64,000 nt of DNA from Artemisia argyi. Taxonomy: Eukaryota > Streptophyta > Magnoliopsida > Asterales > Asteraceae. Position numbers and translations under genes: made by a program. The stretch lies in the NCBI GenBank assembly GCA_030686995.1, contig CM060709.1, positions 124,340,373-124,404,372 on the forward strand. Reading direction: 5' to 3'. The notes under the pieces were generated by a model, which worked only from the letters and a program-made list of their open reading frames with translations, was not told the DNA's origin and did no database searches. Shown here in pieces: positions 23,625-34,416 of this stretch; position 1 is the stretch's first letter, and each line of letters begins with the position of its first letter.

Positions 23625-25718
23625 CTACAATGTAGGTTCCATGAGTCCTAAGCCTAGCCTAAGAAGATTAAAAGGTTCACGTTTAAGAGGTTTTGTGAGA
23701 ATGTCGGCTATGTTATCTTCGGAAGAAACTTTCTCAATTGAGATATTTCCTTTTTGGACGTTGTCACGAAGAAAATGATGACGGATTTCAATATGTTTGG
23801 TACGAGCATGTTGAACCGGGTTTTTGCTAAGATCAATGGCACCTTTGTTGTCACAAAGAATTGTGATGTTGATGAGTTGAATTCTGTAGTCGACAAGAGC
23901 TTGCTTCATCCAAAGAGCTTGTTGACATGCCTTTCCGGCCGAAACATACTCGGATTCCGTTGTTGAGATAGCAAGAGCCGTTTGTTTCTTAGAGAACCAT
24001 GAGGTGAGACAATTTCCAACAAAAGTACAAATACCACTTGTGCTTTTTCTATCGACATAGTCACCGGCATGATCCGAGTCGGCATACACTATGGTGTCTA
24101 TTCCCGTTCCTTTGGGATACCATAAACCTAAATGTGTAGTGCCCTTAATATACCTAAAAATTCTTTTAACGGCTTCGAGATGGGTAGTTTTAGGATCTTC
24201 TTGAAAACGAGCACATAGACAAACACTAAACATAATGTCGGTTCTACTAGCCGTTAGGTAAAGTAGACTACCAATCATACCTCTATATTTAGTGCTATCT
24301 ACGGATTCACTTTCCTCATCCTTGGTGAGTTTAGTTTCCGTGGACATGGGAGTTTTGATAGGTTTCGAATCTTCTAGTCCAAATTTCTTAAGCATGTCCT
24401 TAATATATTTAGATTGGTTAAAGAAGATACCATCTTCTAGTTGTTTGATTTGGAGTCCTAAGAAAAAGTTGAGTTCTCCCATCATACTCATTTCAAACTC
24501 GTCATGCATGATTTTTGAGAAATCCACACATAGTTCTTGACAAGTTGATCCGAATATAATGTCATCAACATAGATTTGGACTATGATAATATGTGAATCT
24601 TTCTTCTTAGTGAAGAGAGTATTATCAACTAAGCCCATGGTATACTTATGGTCAACTAGGAATGTTTTAAGTCGATCATACCATGCTTTTGGAGCTTGCT
24701 TAAGTCCGTAAAGAGCCTTTTTAAGTTTGTAAACATGATTTTGTTTTTCAAAATCGATGAAGCCCGGTGGTTGAGCAACATACACTTCTTCATTAATGAC
24801 TCCGTTTAGAAATGCACTTTTGACGTCCATTTGAAAGAGTTTAAAATTATGTGCACACGCATAAGCAAGTAATATTCTAATTGACTCGAGCCTAGCTACC
24901 GGAGCAAAAGTTTCATCATAATCAATGCCTTCTTGTTGATTATATTCTTGTGCTACTAACCTAGCTTTGTTTCTAGACACAATTCCATTTTCATCCATTT
25001 TATTACGAAAGACCCATTTCGTTCCAATTATTGTTTGACTCTTTGGTTGAGGAATTAATGTCCATACATCATTCCTAACAAATTGGTTTAATTCTTCTTG
25101 CATTGCAATTACCCAAGATTCATCTTTAATGGCTTCATTAATGTTTTTCGGTTCAATGGTTGACACGAAACAAAAGTAGTTGCTTTCATTTTGAACTTTT
25201 GATCTAAGTGTTCTTTCGTTAATGTTGCCTATGACACCGTCTAATGGATGACTTTTAGATTCTTTGACATTGACAAGTTCTTTGTTTAATAGTTCATCTT
25301 CCTTGTCATTACCTAAGATTTCTTGACATTCAATTGCTTGGCTTTCAACTAAGTCATCATCTACCAAAGGTGATGTCTTAGAGGGAGGTGGACTTTCGTC
25401 AAATGTTACGTTTAACGATTCCTCGACTCTTAAGGTTTCTTTGTTCAAAACAATGTAAGCTTTACTATTTTGTGAATATCCAAGAAATACACCTTCATAA
25501 GACTTTGGGTCAAATTTGGTGAGATAATCCTTGGTGTTAATAATGAAGCATTTACTCCCAAAAACTCTAAAGTATCCTAATGTAGGCTTTTTACCTCTAT
25601 AAAGTTCATAAGGAGTTTTATTCAAAAATCGTCTAATTAGGACTCGATTAAGAATGTACGTTGATGTGTCAACGGCATTACACCAAAACTTTTGTGGAAT
25701 AGTTTGTTCATTAAGCAT
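23625..25718 (-). pseudogene. Copia pol, 3' part: integrase C-end, reverse transcriptase, RNase H
   Basis: 697 codons in the same frame as the upstream pieces. Seen: integrase C-terminal region ([20 protein letters not shown], about residues 37-56; [11 protein letters not shown]); reverse transcriptase from about residue 205 ([43 protein letters not shown], catalytic YVDD near 390); RNase H with ADSDHAGD near 560, TTESEY, CDNKGAI and [11 protein letters not shown]. All key catalytic residues are present. It is separated from the integrase core by an in-frame TGA at 25722-25724, so I call it a pseudogene part; the segment itself is intact. It ends GLGLMEPTL. Confidence 0.9.
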
Positions 25719-25721
25719 TGT

Positions 25722-26666
25722 TCAACTCATCTCTTGTAAAGTCCGGTTTTTACGTTCTACTACACCATTAGATTGAGGAGTACGTGGAGCCGAAAAGTTA
25801 TGAGTAATTCCATTTTTATCACAAAAGTTTCCAAATTGAAATTCATTATCAAATTCACGACCGTGATCCGTTCTAATAGACACTATATTAGACCCTACTT
25901 GATTTTGAATTTTCTTACTTAGAATCTCAAATTTATCAAAAGCTTCATTTTTATTTTTCAAAAACTTTGTCCAAGTATAACGTGAGTAATCATCTACTAT
26001 GACCAAAGTATAGAAGTTACCTCCATAACTTTGTATAGCGGATGGACCAAATAAATCCATATGCAAAAGTTCTAGACACCTAGATGTAGACACCATGTTT
26101 TTAGCCTTATGGCTACTATGGACTTGTTTACCGACTTTGCAAGCATCACAAAAGTGTTGGTCATATTTCAACTTGGGTAGGTTTCGAACTAAGTCTTTGG
26201 AGGAGAGGTTTTGGATTAGTCTCATGTTAGCGTGTCCTAAACGTCTATGCCATAAAGTTGAAGATTCATCTAATGAGGTAAGACAAAGTTTGTCTCTAGA
26301 TGTTGAATCCAACTTCATGACGTATACGTTGTTCTTAAGGACACCTTTGGCTACGGTTATACCATCTTTAAGAATTTTACTACCGTTTTCACTAAAAAGG
26401 ACATTATACTTATTACGACAAAGTTGACTAATACTAAGAAGATTAAATCCTAAGTTATCAACATGAGCAACATCATCTATAGAAAGGGAGTCATGAGAGA
26501 TTGTACCTTTTCCGATGATTTTGCTCTTAGCATTACTACCAAACGTAACATTACCTCCATCACATTTTTGATATGTTGAGAAGAGGCTTTTATTACCCGT
26601 CATGTGCCTTGAACAACCGCTATCTTTAATCCATTCATCCGGTTCCAAACAAACTTTGAGGCACAC
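25722..26666 (-). pseudogene. Copia pol, 5' part: protease and integrase core
   Basis: Seen: protease active-site motif WIKDSGCSRHMTG near the start; GAG-pre-integrase segment LWHRRLGHANMRLI; zinc-binding HHCC in the same region and CDACKVGK; catalytic Asp in ELLHMDLFGP, second Asp in SIRTDHGREFDNE, Glu in QSNGVVERKNRT. The frame is closed upstream by stops at 26667-26669 and 26685-26687 and downstream at 25722-25724. All three share the frame of the rest of gag-pol. The enzyme residues look conserved, so the stops are probably recent. Confidence 0.88.
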
Positions 26667-26684
26667 CTATTTTATGAAAAATAC

Positions 26685-27629
26685 TCAAACATTTGGTCCC
26701 CAATTTCTCATGGGTCCATTTTGGTTAAGCATGCCATTAATTTGTTCCAAGTATGAAAATAGAGCATAAGGGTTCCATGGCATGTGGTTTTGAGTTTGGT
26801 AATGTCTAGGAGTGTTTTGGTTCCAAACATGTTGGTAGTTTGGTCGAGCGTTGAAGTTGCTCTTTGGAAAGGGACGTTTGGGAATAGGAGTCTTAGGTCT
26901 TGGTTGAGTAGTTTTAGCTCTAAATACATTTTTACTAAATCCTACTTCAGTTTTAAACACAGGTCTTGTTCCATTTTTGTATGTAACTTTAACAAATTTT
27001 GAACGATCCGAAGTGGATGGAGTTACTGCTGAAGCAGACCTGGCGGAACCTTAGCGACCAACGGGCGGAACCCTATTTTGGGTTCCGTCTGATCCGCAGG
27101 TTGCTGTAACAGTTTTGTTTGTTTCATGTGCATTCTTTTCTTGTTTCGTTTGACCCTTAACGGTTTCTACTTTCCTGAACCCTAGACCTGTTTTATCAAA
27201 GGGTGACTTTTGAAGTTTCATAATTTCATCCGCACACGAAATGCTCTTATCGAACTTTTTGAACTTTGTGGTTTGTTTGATTAGATCATTTTGAGTAATT
27301 TTAAGTTTCTCAACTTCAAGTTTAAGTTCTTCACATGATTTGCATGATGTGTCAATACCTTTACCCTTTTCTAATCTCTTAGCTTTTTCTTTTAACTCAT
27401 AAACTTCATTTTCTAAAAACTCCTTTTTAGTTTTCAAAAATTTATTTTTGTTTATGATTTTTAAGCTTAACTCACAAATTTTGTTATATTCATTTTGTAA
27501 AGTATCATCATCAATAGAGGAGTAAGATGAGTCGGAGAGTACCTCATTTGAGTTGTGAGCCATAAGAGCAATATCATCATTCTTTGGCTCATCATCATCC
27601 CCTTCATAGTCACTCCAAGCACCACCCAC
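26685..27629 (-). pseudogene. Copia gag-pol linker region, with stops
   Basis: Same frame as gag and pol. It begins after the zinc knuckle (GGAWSDYEGDDDEP), runs through a lysine/glutamate-rich helix (about 27200-27500, suggesting coiled coil) and an Asn/Pro-rich part ending GPMRNWGPNV. A GC-rich hairpin at 27047-27100 falls in this frame and carries a TAA stop at 27051-27053. Without it the frame would continue through the SDRSKFVKVTYKNGTRPVFK region. Confidence 0.75.
27040..27105. repeat. GGCGGAACCC hairpin inside the copia coding frame
   Basis: GGCGGAACCCTATTTTGGGTTCCGTC: a 10-bp stem with one mismatch and a 6-base loop. It is preceded by a second GGCGGAACC half. It is GC-rich against an AT-rich coding background and includes a stop codon. 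Confidence 0.75.
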
Positions 27630-27728
27630 AAAAGCTTGTTGAGGTTTCCTCTTGGGTGGTTTTGGACATTCTCCTACAAGATGACTTGTGTCTCCACACC
27701 TATAACATTTTCTTTCAACTTTTCCTTT

Positions 27729-28559
27729 TCAATCATCACGATCTTTCCGGAAGGTTTTCTTGTCATCTTTAGGTTGCCTTACAAACTTCCCTCGCCTACG
27801 AAAGAACTTCGTGAAGTCTCTCATGGACATATCATATTCCTCATCATCACTATCCGAAGTAGATTCTTCATCATCACTTGATTGGACTCTAGCTTTCAAG
27901 GCAATGGACTTAACTTTTTCTTTCTTGCCTCTAACTAGTTCCGAATCTTTTTCCATTACCATTTTGTGAACTTTGAGGTTTCCAATTAGCTCATCAAGTG
28001 ACATGCTTGAAAGATCTTTGGATTCTTCAATTGCCGTCACTTTTGCTCTCCACTTCGGATGGAGTGCTCTAAGAAATTTCCTGACAAAGTTCTTACTACA
28101 AAAAGACTCGTCAAGTGCTTTAAGTGAAGTAATAATGGTATTAAATCTAGCAAAAGCATTATCAATAATCTCATCTTCGGAAATAACAAATTGTTCATAT
28201 TGTTGAACAAGAAGATCAATTTTGTTATCTTTAACTTGTGAGTTTCCTTGATGAGTGACAATTAAAGATTGCCAAATATCTTTGGCGGTTTTACACAAAA
28301 AGACTCTTTCATATTCTTTCTTAGGCAAAGCATTATAAAGCATCATTTTAGCTTCATTATTTTTACCTATTAATTTCTTTTGATCATCATCTTTAATGTT
28401 AGTAACTACGTTATCACCATCAATAATTATATACCACAAATCTATATCTTTAGATTTCACGTAAGTTTCAAAACGGTTTTTCCAATATATAAAACCATTT
28501 GCTTCAAAGAGTGGTGGTCTTTGCATAGATTGCCCTTCTTTGTAATTTTCAAAATCCAT
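27729..28559 (-). pseudogene. Copia gag
   Basis: 276 codons from MDFENYKEGQSMQRPPLFEA. Seen: FIYWKNRFETYVKSKDIDLW (about residues 28-47), AKDIWQSLIVTHQG, FVRKFLRALHPKWRAKV, the conserved UBN2-type capsid block of plant copia elements, then a C-terminal acidic SDDEESTSDSDDEE stretch and a basic tail. An in-frame TGA at 27726-27728 separates it from the zinc knuckle CYRCGDTSHLVGEC encoded just downstream. A readthrough role for that stop cannot be excluded, but the other stops in this copy favour decay. Confidence 0.88.
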
Positions 28560-28611
28560 GGATCATTTCAAGTTTTAAAACACAATATATTTTAAAAGGT
28601 TGAGTAACGTA

Positions 28612-28623
28612 GCTCTGATACCA
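28612..28623 (-). other. Copia primer-binding site (tRNA-Met)
   Basis: The minus strand reads TGGTATCAGAGC, a perfect tRNA-iMet complement, two bases from the LTR end. Confidence 0.93.
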
Positions 28624-28625
28624 AT

Positions 28626-29522
28626 TGTGGAAAACTAGAAGGGGGGTTGAATAGTTTACCGATTAAAATCTTTTTAACTTGTTAAGTTAGCTTTGAAACT
28701 TTCCGTTTGATCAAAGATATATGCACAAACACAATATATAACATGCAAGTAAATGAAAGAAACGATCAAACCACAACACGAGTATTTATCGTGGTTCGGC
28801 TACAAGGACTCTTTTTCCTTGCCCTACGTCCACGCCCCGAGTATGCAACTCGAGAGTTTCTTTCACTAGTCAACAAGCTCCTTTCACCGGCGGAGAAAAC
28901 CTTACACGTCGCTTATACTTTTACCGACACAAAGCTAAATGTCGAGTTCTTTTACAAGGGCACAACCACTCCCGTTAGTTCTTTTACTAGGGTACAACAA
29001 CTCCCAACACTCTTTGTATTTTGAGGACTAAAATACTAACCACTCACTACAGAATATACACAAACAAATGAAGTGTAAACAACACGAGTTTACACAATAT
29101 TAAGCTACCAAGTCTTGCAACGTTGTGTTGGAAACTTGTAACTTTTCACGACCTTGTGAGCTTCTTTGCTACAAAGAGAAACTTCACATTAACAATGTTA
29201 AGAGGTTAGAAGAAAAGATGAGTGTGTGTGTAAAATATGATCTCAAGAGGCTAGCCAAAAATCAAGTTATGGCTTGGTATTTATAGCACATCAAACTGCA
29301 TGCTTGGCGGATCAGGCGGAACCCTCAGATGGGTTCCGCCCATGTACCCCCAGGGTACCGCCGGGTCTGCAGTAGGTTTTTGCAATAACTCTTCAAACAA
29401 AACAAGGTCTTGTCTCATAACTCCTAGCAACCAAACAATGTCACATCACTTAAAATCAAGTCAAACATGAAACTTGTAAGCAACAACAATGTTAGTCAAA
29501 CACATTTCTTTCTATAAATACA
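28626..29522 (-). repeat. Copia 5' LTR
   Basis: 897 bp, nearly identical to 18437-19332. It contains the hairpin GGCGGAACCCTCAGATGGGTTCCGCC (about 29317-29342), a perfect 10-bp stem with a six-base loop. TSD TAATG follows at 29523-29527. Confidence 0.92.
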
Positions 29523-31812
29523 TAATGACAAAACTTGCCATAAATGTGATGTGACAATTTCTAATTTAAGAAATAAACTTGTGTTGTGTTTTATGAAATG
29601 TAAAATGTAGCAAAAGTCTAGTTTATGCAAGTCTTAAAAACTAAGATTATGTTTTGCTTAGAAACTAAAGTTTACATTTTGTCGGTAACAAAACTTAGCG
29701 AAGATCGTAAAATATAAATAACGTTTTTAGGCGATATTTGTATTAACATAATGTTTATCATCGAAAAATATATAATTGACTTCTCGTTAAGTTAATAAAC
29801 ACTTTCCATGTAATTATGTTGAAACGGTACTCCACGATCCTCGTTTGGTGTTTTATCGGTAAATATAGTATTTTCGTCGTAAAATGACACTTTTCATAAC
29901 TTGAAAATATGACCAAAATGGTCTCGCAAAACTAGTCGCAAAACAGTGAATGTTAAGAGTTAGGAAAGAAGTCAGTGGTTTTAGGAAGATTTTCACCTTA
30001 TCTAAAAAGTCATATAACTGAAGTTTGGCCATACGGGTCTCGATCATAAAGAAAAATAGCCGCGAAGTGAGGTATTTGGGCTGTTTTGGCAGATTCTGGG
30101 CAGTTTTCGGGAAAGTTTGGAAGGCCATAAGTTATTCGTTGTAAATCCTTTTGACAAACGGCTGGATGTTTTGAAAACTAGGCTGGGTGAACTAACTTTT
30201 TGTCAATTATCTAAATTTTTCAGAAATGAGTTTATCAATGAGAAAAATGGCTCTCAACCTGGTCACTTGGCGAAATGATTAATACTTTTTCGTTATAAGC
30301 TCGTTTTCTATGTTCTTTATATCCCCGGAATCGTATTAATATATAATAATATATTTTTAGTAAATCGGCTCTGATAAAGCACGTCTAACGCCTCTTTTTG
30401 TCCATTGAAAATCGTGCAACAACACATACAATTTTCAGAAAATAGTTTTCGTCGTTAAACTTGCAAATATCATATCTCCTTCGTTATAAACTCGTTTTAA
30501 TCCGTTCTTTCACCAACGGCTTCGTTTTTGAAAGTATTTTCTAAATCTTTGGTACAAAATTACACACAGCCACTTGATTTTCCCACGTTTTAAAAATAAG
30601 GACAGTAGGTAATATATAGTTTCAAAAATCGATTTTCCTAGTTTGTAACTTGTCCAAATCCATTCAAATAACAACCAAATATCCCAAAACCTACCATACA
30701 CATTCTTAGGGTGTCATGGGTTCCTAGTCTTCACCAAAAATGGTGGATCTCATGAGATTGCTAATAAAAATTATAGATCTATGTTTATAAAGAAAAATGA
30801 GTAATAAGTGGTATAGTAACATAAGTATATGAGCATGTTTAACCATTATAACTTGAAAATACATCAAGTAAATATTTAAAAGAGTAGGAAAATCATGGGT
30901 AACTTACTTGATAATTTTGATGAGTTTGAAGATGATTAGATTAACTACTTTGAGATTTTTATTTCAAAATCTAAACAAAGTATATATAAACAACTAAACT
31001 TTAACTTGATCTTGCATAATTTGATGTTCTCCTTGTTGTTGTTGTTCTTGCCGTGAGGTAGGAAGAGAGAAAAGAGAGAATTACTTGTGAAATATTTTTA
31101 AAAATGAGCTAGTTATTACATTATATAGTCCAAGGGTATTTTGGTAATTTCATTGGTTAAGAAAATATCTAGATATTTGTTGGATGAAAGCATGTGCAAG
31201 GTTAGTATGAGTTTGTGAGAAACTTGGTATTTTCTCATTCACGGAGTCAGTTTTGGTTCCGTTAATTGCTAACCGTTAATTGTTAAACCACGAAACGTAA
31301 ATCCGGGTATCGTAAAAATATGAAACTTGAAAGAATGACTAAACTTGTCAAAATAATCCATAACAAAATATAAAATGAATGGTAAGTTCCATCGGGTTGC
31401 TTAAACGCTGTTAAAACTGGAAACGTGGGTCTAAAACGCGTAATTCGCGTAAAATGCTGAACTGGAAAACGTAAAATTTCAAAACTTTTGGAATTGTCGC
31501 AAAATGAGAGAAAATCATATTTCTATCGTTTATAGTGTTTTATGGACATATCGGGATGCTGGAACGACGTTTAAACCCAAAAGTAAATCTCGGACACGGC
31601 TTCGTAATTTTTGAAGAATTGATCCGACGAGTGCTAAACTCTCGGATTATCATTAAAATAGTTTAACTTACGAGAATATGAAACAAAAATTTCGGAAATG
31701 AATAGTGAAAAATGAATAGTAATAGTGAATAGTAGAAATGAATAGTAACTTTCTGAAATAAAAATGAAATTTCAACGTTTGAAAAAAAGACAAGAAATTA
31801 CGAGTTGTGACA

Positions 31813-31831
31813 TTCTTCCCCTCTAAAAGGA
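31813..31831 (-). other. TE-B polypurine tract
   Basis: The minus strand reads CCTTTTAGAGGGGAAGAAT directly before the 3' LTR start TGTCACAACTC. Same tract as TE-A. Confidence 0.65.
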
Positions 31832-32174
31832 ACTTCGTCCCGAAGTTTAGTTTGTGTTGGTTTCTAGAGTGGCATTGGTGAAAAGATGATAATATTCGAG
31901 AATTCTAGCGAACTTTCACGATAGGAATTCGATTTCGCTTCAACTATTCGACCTTATAGTCCATGATTTCTACTGGTTCTCCTACAAGGTTTAGGTTTGT
32001 CATTGGGTTGGATTCCTTCCAATGGAATCATGAGTGACTAATCTAAAAGTCATTTCTCGAGATTTGGAAAACGAGAAACATGTTTGTGTAACCTTCTGTT
32101 TTCTAACAAGGCTCAAGTCTAACAGCCACTAGGCCTATTCGGTCTGAAATATTAAATAATCCAGTGTATATATG

Positions 32175-32450
32175 GTTTAACTTTCTGAATTTTTCTGAAT
32201 GGTATCATGCCTTTCTTAGGCAGAACTTTCAACATAACCTTGCCACCAACTTGAAATTCTAAGGGTTTACAACTTATCGAACTTGTAACTGATTCTTGAT
32301 TTGTAGGAAATTCCTGGTTATTTCATGAATGCTTACTGGACAAGTGAGTTGGGCTTTTCCGAATTTTGATCCATCAATGGATGTTGGTACTTCGGCCATA
32401 GAGTGCTTCAAATAGTGTAGTCTCTAAGCTCGTGTGGTAACTATGGTTAT
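32175..32450 (-). pseudogene. TE-B integrase remnant
   Basis: Minus-strand translation in shifting frames gives YHTSLETTLFEALYGRS, then AQLTCPVSIHEITRNFLQIKNQL, then LEFQVGGKVMLKVLPKKG. These match in order the end of a gypsy integrase (SYHSS..PFEALYG; LTGPELIHETT; LEFQVGDKVMLKVSPWKG). Stops and shifts break it. It is the only polymerase-region trace left in TE-B and supports the gypsy assignment of the TE-A/B/C families. Confidence 0.7.
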
Positions 32451-34396
32451 AAAGGAATCTGATTTATGGCAAATGGTTAGTCCAACCATTTCTAGAGTCA
32501 ATCACTCATGCTCTGAGCATATTTCCCTATGTTTGAATCGTTCTCTAATTCTGACCATTGGTCTACAGATGATAGGTGGTGTGGTTCCAAAAGGATCTTA
32601 ATGAAATCTCTAGCAGTTTGAGGTGAATCAAATTCCTCTATTAAGAATAATTGAAATGGATATCATGAATCTTGTGGAAAAACCTACAAGGTTAAGTCCA
32701 TCAAAGGGTGTTGTTGAAAATAATAGATTAGGATAAGGTTGTGATCCTCTGCAGGATGTCATGAATTGAGTCTTTCTCCACCTACGATGCTTAGTCTCCA
32801 TTACTAAGATTTTCCCCAAGTTCTATGTCATCAAATTACAAAATCCTAAATGTATAAGTGATGTAATATAGTGATTGATTTTTCAAATTTTGTTTTGAGA
32901 TTATGTGTTTTGTTCATAAACCTTCCCTGAATAAATAAATTTACAACTTTAAGCAAACGGCTTTTTAAGTAACATTTTTCTTGATGTTTCAAAATTTAAT
33001 AGTTATGCAAGATAGGACAGTTTTCAACATAAGGTGGATAATATGGTTTACCAAAGATCGATGTTTAAAATTTCCTAACATTCAATAGTTTTGTAAAATA
33101 TTAACCAAAAGGAATTTGCTTGTCAAAATAAGTGCCTCAAAAAAAGTATTTCTTACAAGATATATGTTTTGTATAACGGTAGTTTGAAGAAAAATCCATT
33201 TAAAAGTGAAAGTATTAAGAGGATAAAATAGCCAGGTATGTATGTCTGCACAAATGCATAGGTGTCTAACATGTTTGAATAAAGTCTATTGGTGAGGACA
33301 TGTTCAATCTATGGTCTCGGTTAAGAGGTTGGATTTATCTCTATGGTGTTGCTTATTGAGCGCTCGTATCGAAACTAATCCTGTAATTCAGTCTAGCAAA
33401 TACTTTCTAGATGATAGAATTTTGGCGATCAGGCTAGTGATAGTGGTTCAAATTGTTTTGTGATATCCTGAGATTTCTGTTGAGTTTTGAATGGTCTTAA
33501 TGTACCGAGGGATCCTCCTTATAGATGGTATGGAAAGTATTTCCTAGGGAGGTCATTGATAATATCCACTTATCAATATTGGAGGTAGTGAGGGATGAGT
33601 GACATAGGATTCTATAGAGTGTCACCTAGTTCCTTATATAAATAGGGATGGGAAAGGGAATGATAGTGATGGTGAGAAGGGAAAAGATTGTGACACCTGC
33701 AACAAAATGAGATTGTGATAAAAGAAAATACTGTGATATAAGTGTATCGTGCATAGACGTGAATGTTCATGAGATGTAATGACCAGTTGACGTGCTTCCA
33801 GGCAGCGGTTCACGAGGTGATGAAAAGTATGAATGTTCTGAAAACGAGAGTATACACACATAAATGCAACATTTGGAAAATAAGTTGAGAATTTATTCCA
33901 GACAAAATTTTATTATAACTATTCTCAATGTTGCAAAATTCATTTTTGAGTCGGATATAGGTGGTCAGCCTATGTCCTACTGTCCCGGGTCGAATATAAA
34001 TGACTAGTCTATATTCTACCGAGGTTCCATGAATTTTGAAATACTCAGCTCAGTTATACTAATACCATGTCCTTCATAAACACCAAGATGTTCTGAAAGA
34101 CAAAAGCAAGTGACCAAACTCAAGGTCGAATGATAAAACAATGCAAGGAAAAACATAACGCGGTGACATATATGATACGTGAACATGCTTATATGTAAGA
34201 CAATTATAGTAATCAACTAGAATAAATGAATATAATATATCAGATAATGTGACACAAATCTCATCACCTATGTCATCAACAAACCACAAGTGAGGCATCA
34301 TCTTGGCAGGCAAGCACGTGACGGTCATAGAGTTAAGTTTTCGTGAAAGTATCTATAGTCTAGGTTTTAAAAAACACTTAGTTCGCTATAGCCAAA
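32451..34396 (-). other. TE-B internal noncoding DNA and leader
   Basis: No ORF with family signal. The part from about 33890 matches the TE-A leader (7550-8069). The hairpin found in TE-A and TE-C leaders is not present here. Confidence 0.55.
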
Positions 34397-34408
34397 GCTC
34401 TAATGCCA
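34397..34408 (-). other. TE-B primer-binding site, degenerate
   Basis: The minus strand reads TGGCATTAGAGC, two changes from the tRNA-iMet complement, three bases from the first base of the LTR. Confidence 0.65.
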
Positions 34409-34416
34409 ATCTGTCA

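Larger units (their letters stand above)
18437..29522 (-). mobile_element. Ty1/copia element, SIRE/Maximus type
   Basis: 11,086 bp, flanked by TAATG on both sides (18432-18436 and 29523-29527), inserted in the TE-B 3' LTR. Minus-strand order: 5' LTR (28626-29522), tRNA-Met primer site, one long gag-pol frame (28559-23625), two extra ORFs (22790-21681 and 20683-19775), purine-rich tract, 3' LTR (18437-19332). Large size, a single gag-pol frame, extra 3' ORFs and the AAAAAGGGGGAGAAA tract fit the SIRE/Maximus lineage. I counted about a dozen differences between the LTRs, so the insertion is recent. The gag-pol frame carries at least five in-frame stops, so this copy is not coding-competent. Confidence 0.88.
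17201..31812 (-). repeat. TE-B 3' LTR, split by the copia element
   Basis: Plus-strand edges TGTAACACCCCTAG (17201) and GAGTTGTGACA (31812). The two halves 17201-18436 and 29528-31812 give an LTR of about 3.5 kb. It matches the TE-B 5' LTR (42985-44732) except for about 1.6 kb (roughly 30130-31720) that the 5' copy lacks. The outer end has ATGAATAGT repeats (31695-31745). ORFs at 29853-30128 and 30510-30701 have no family signal. Confidence 0.75.

Noticed and set aside
28612..28623. tRNA-Met-like sequence as a tRNA gene (also at 8070, 34397 and 39789)
   Set aside because: Only the 12-base 3' complement is present next to LTR ends; these are primer sites.
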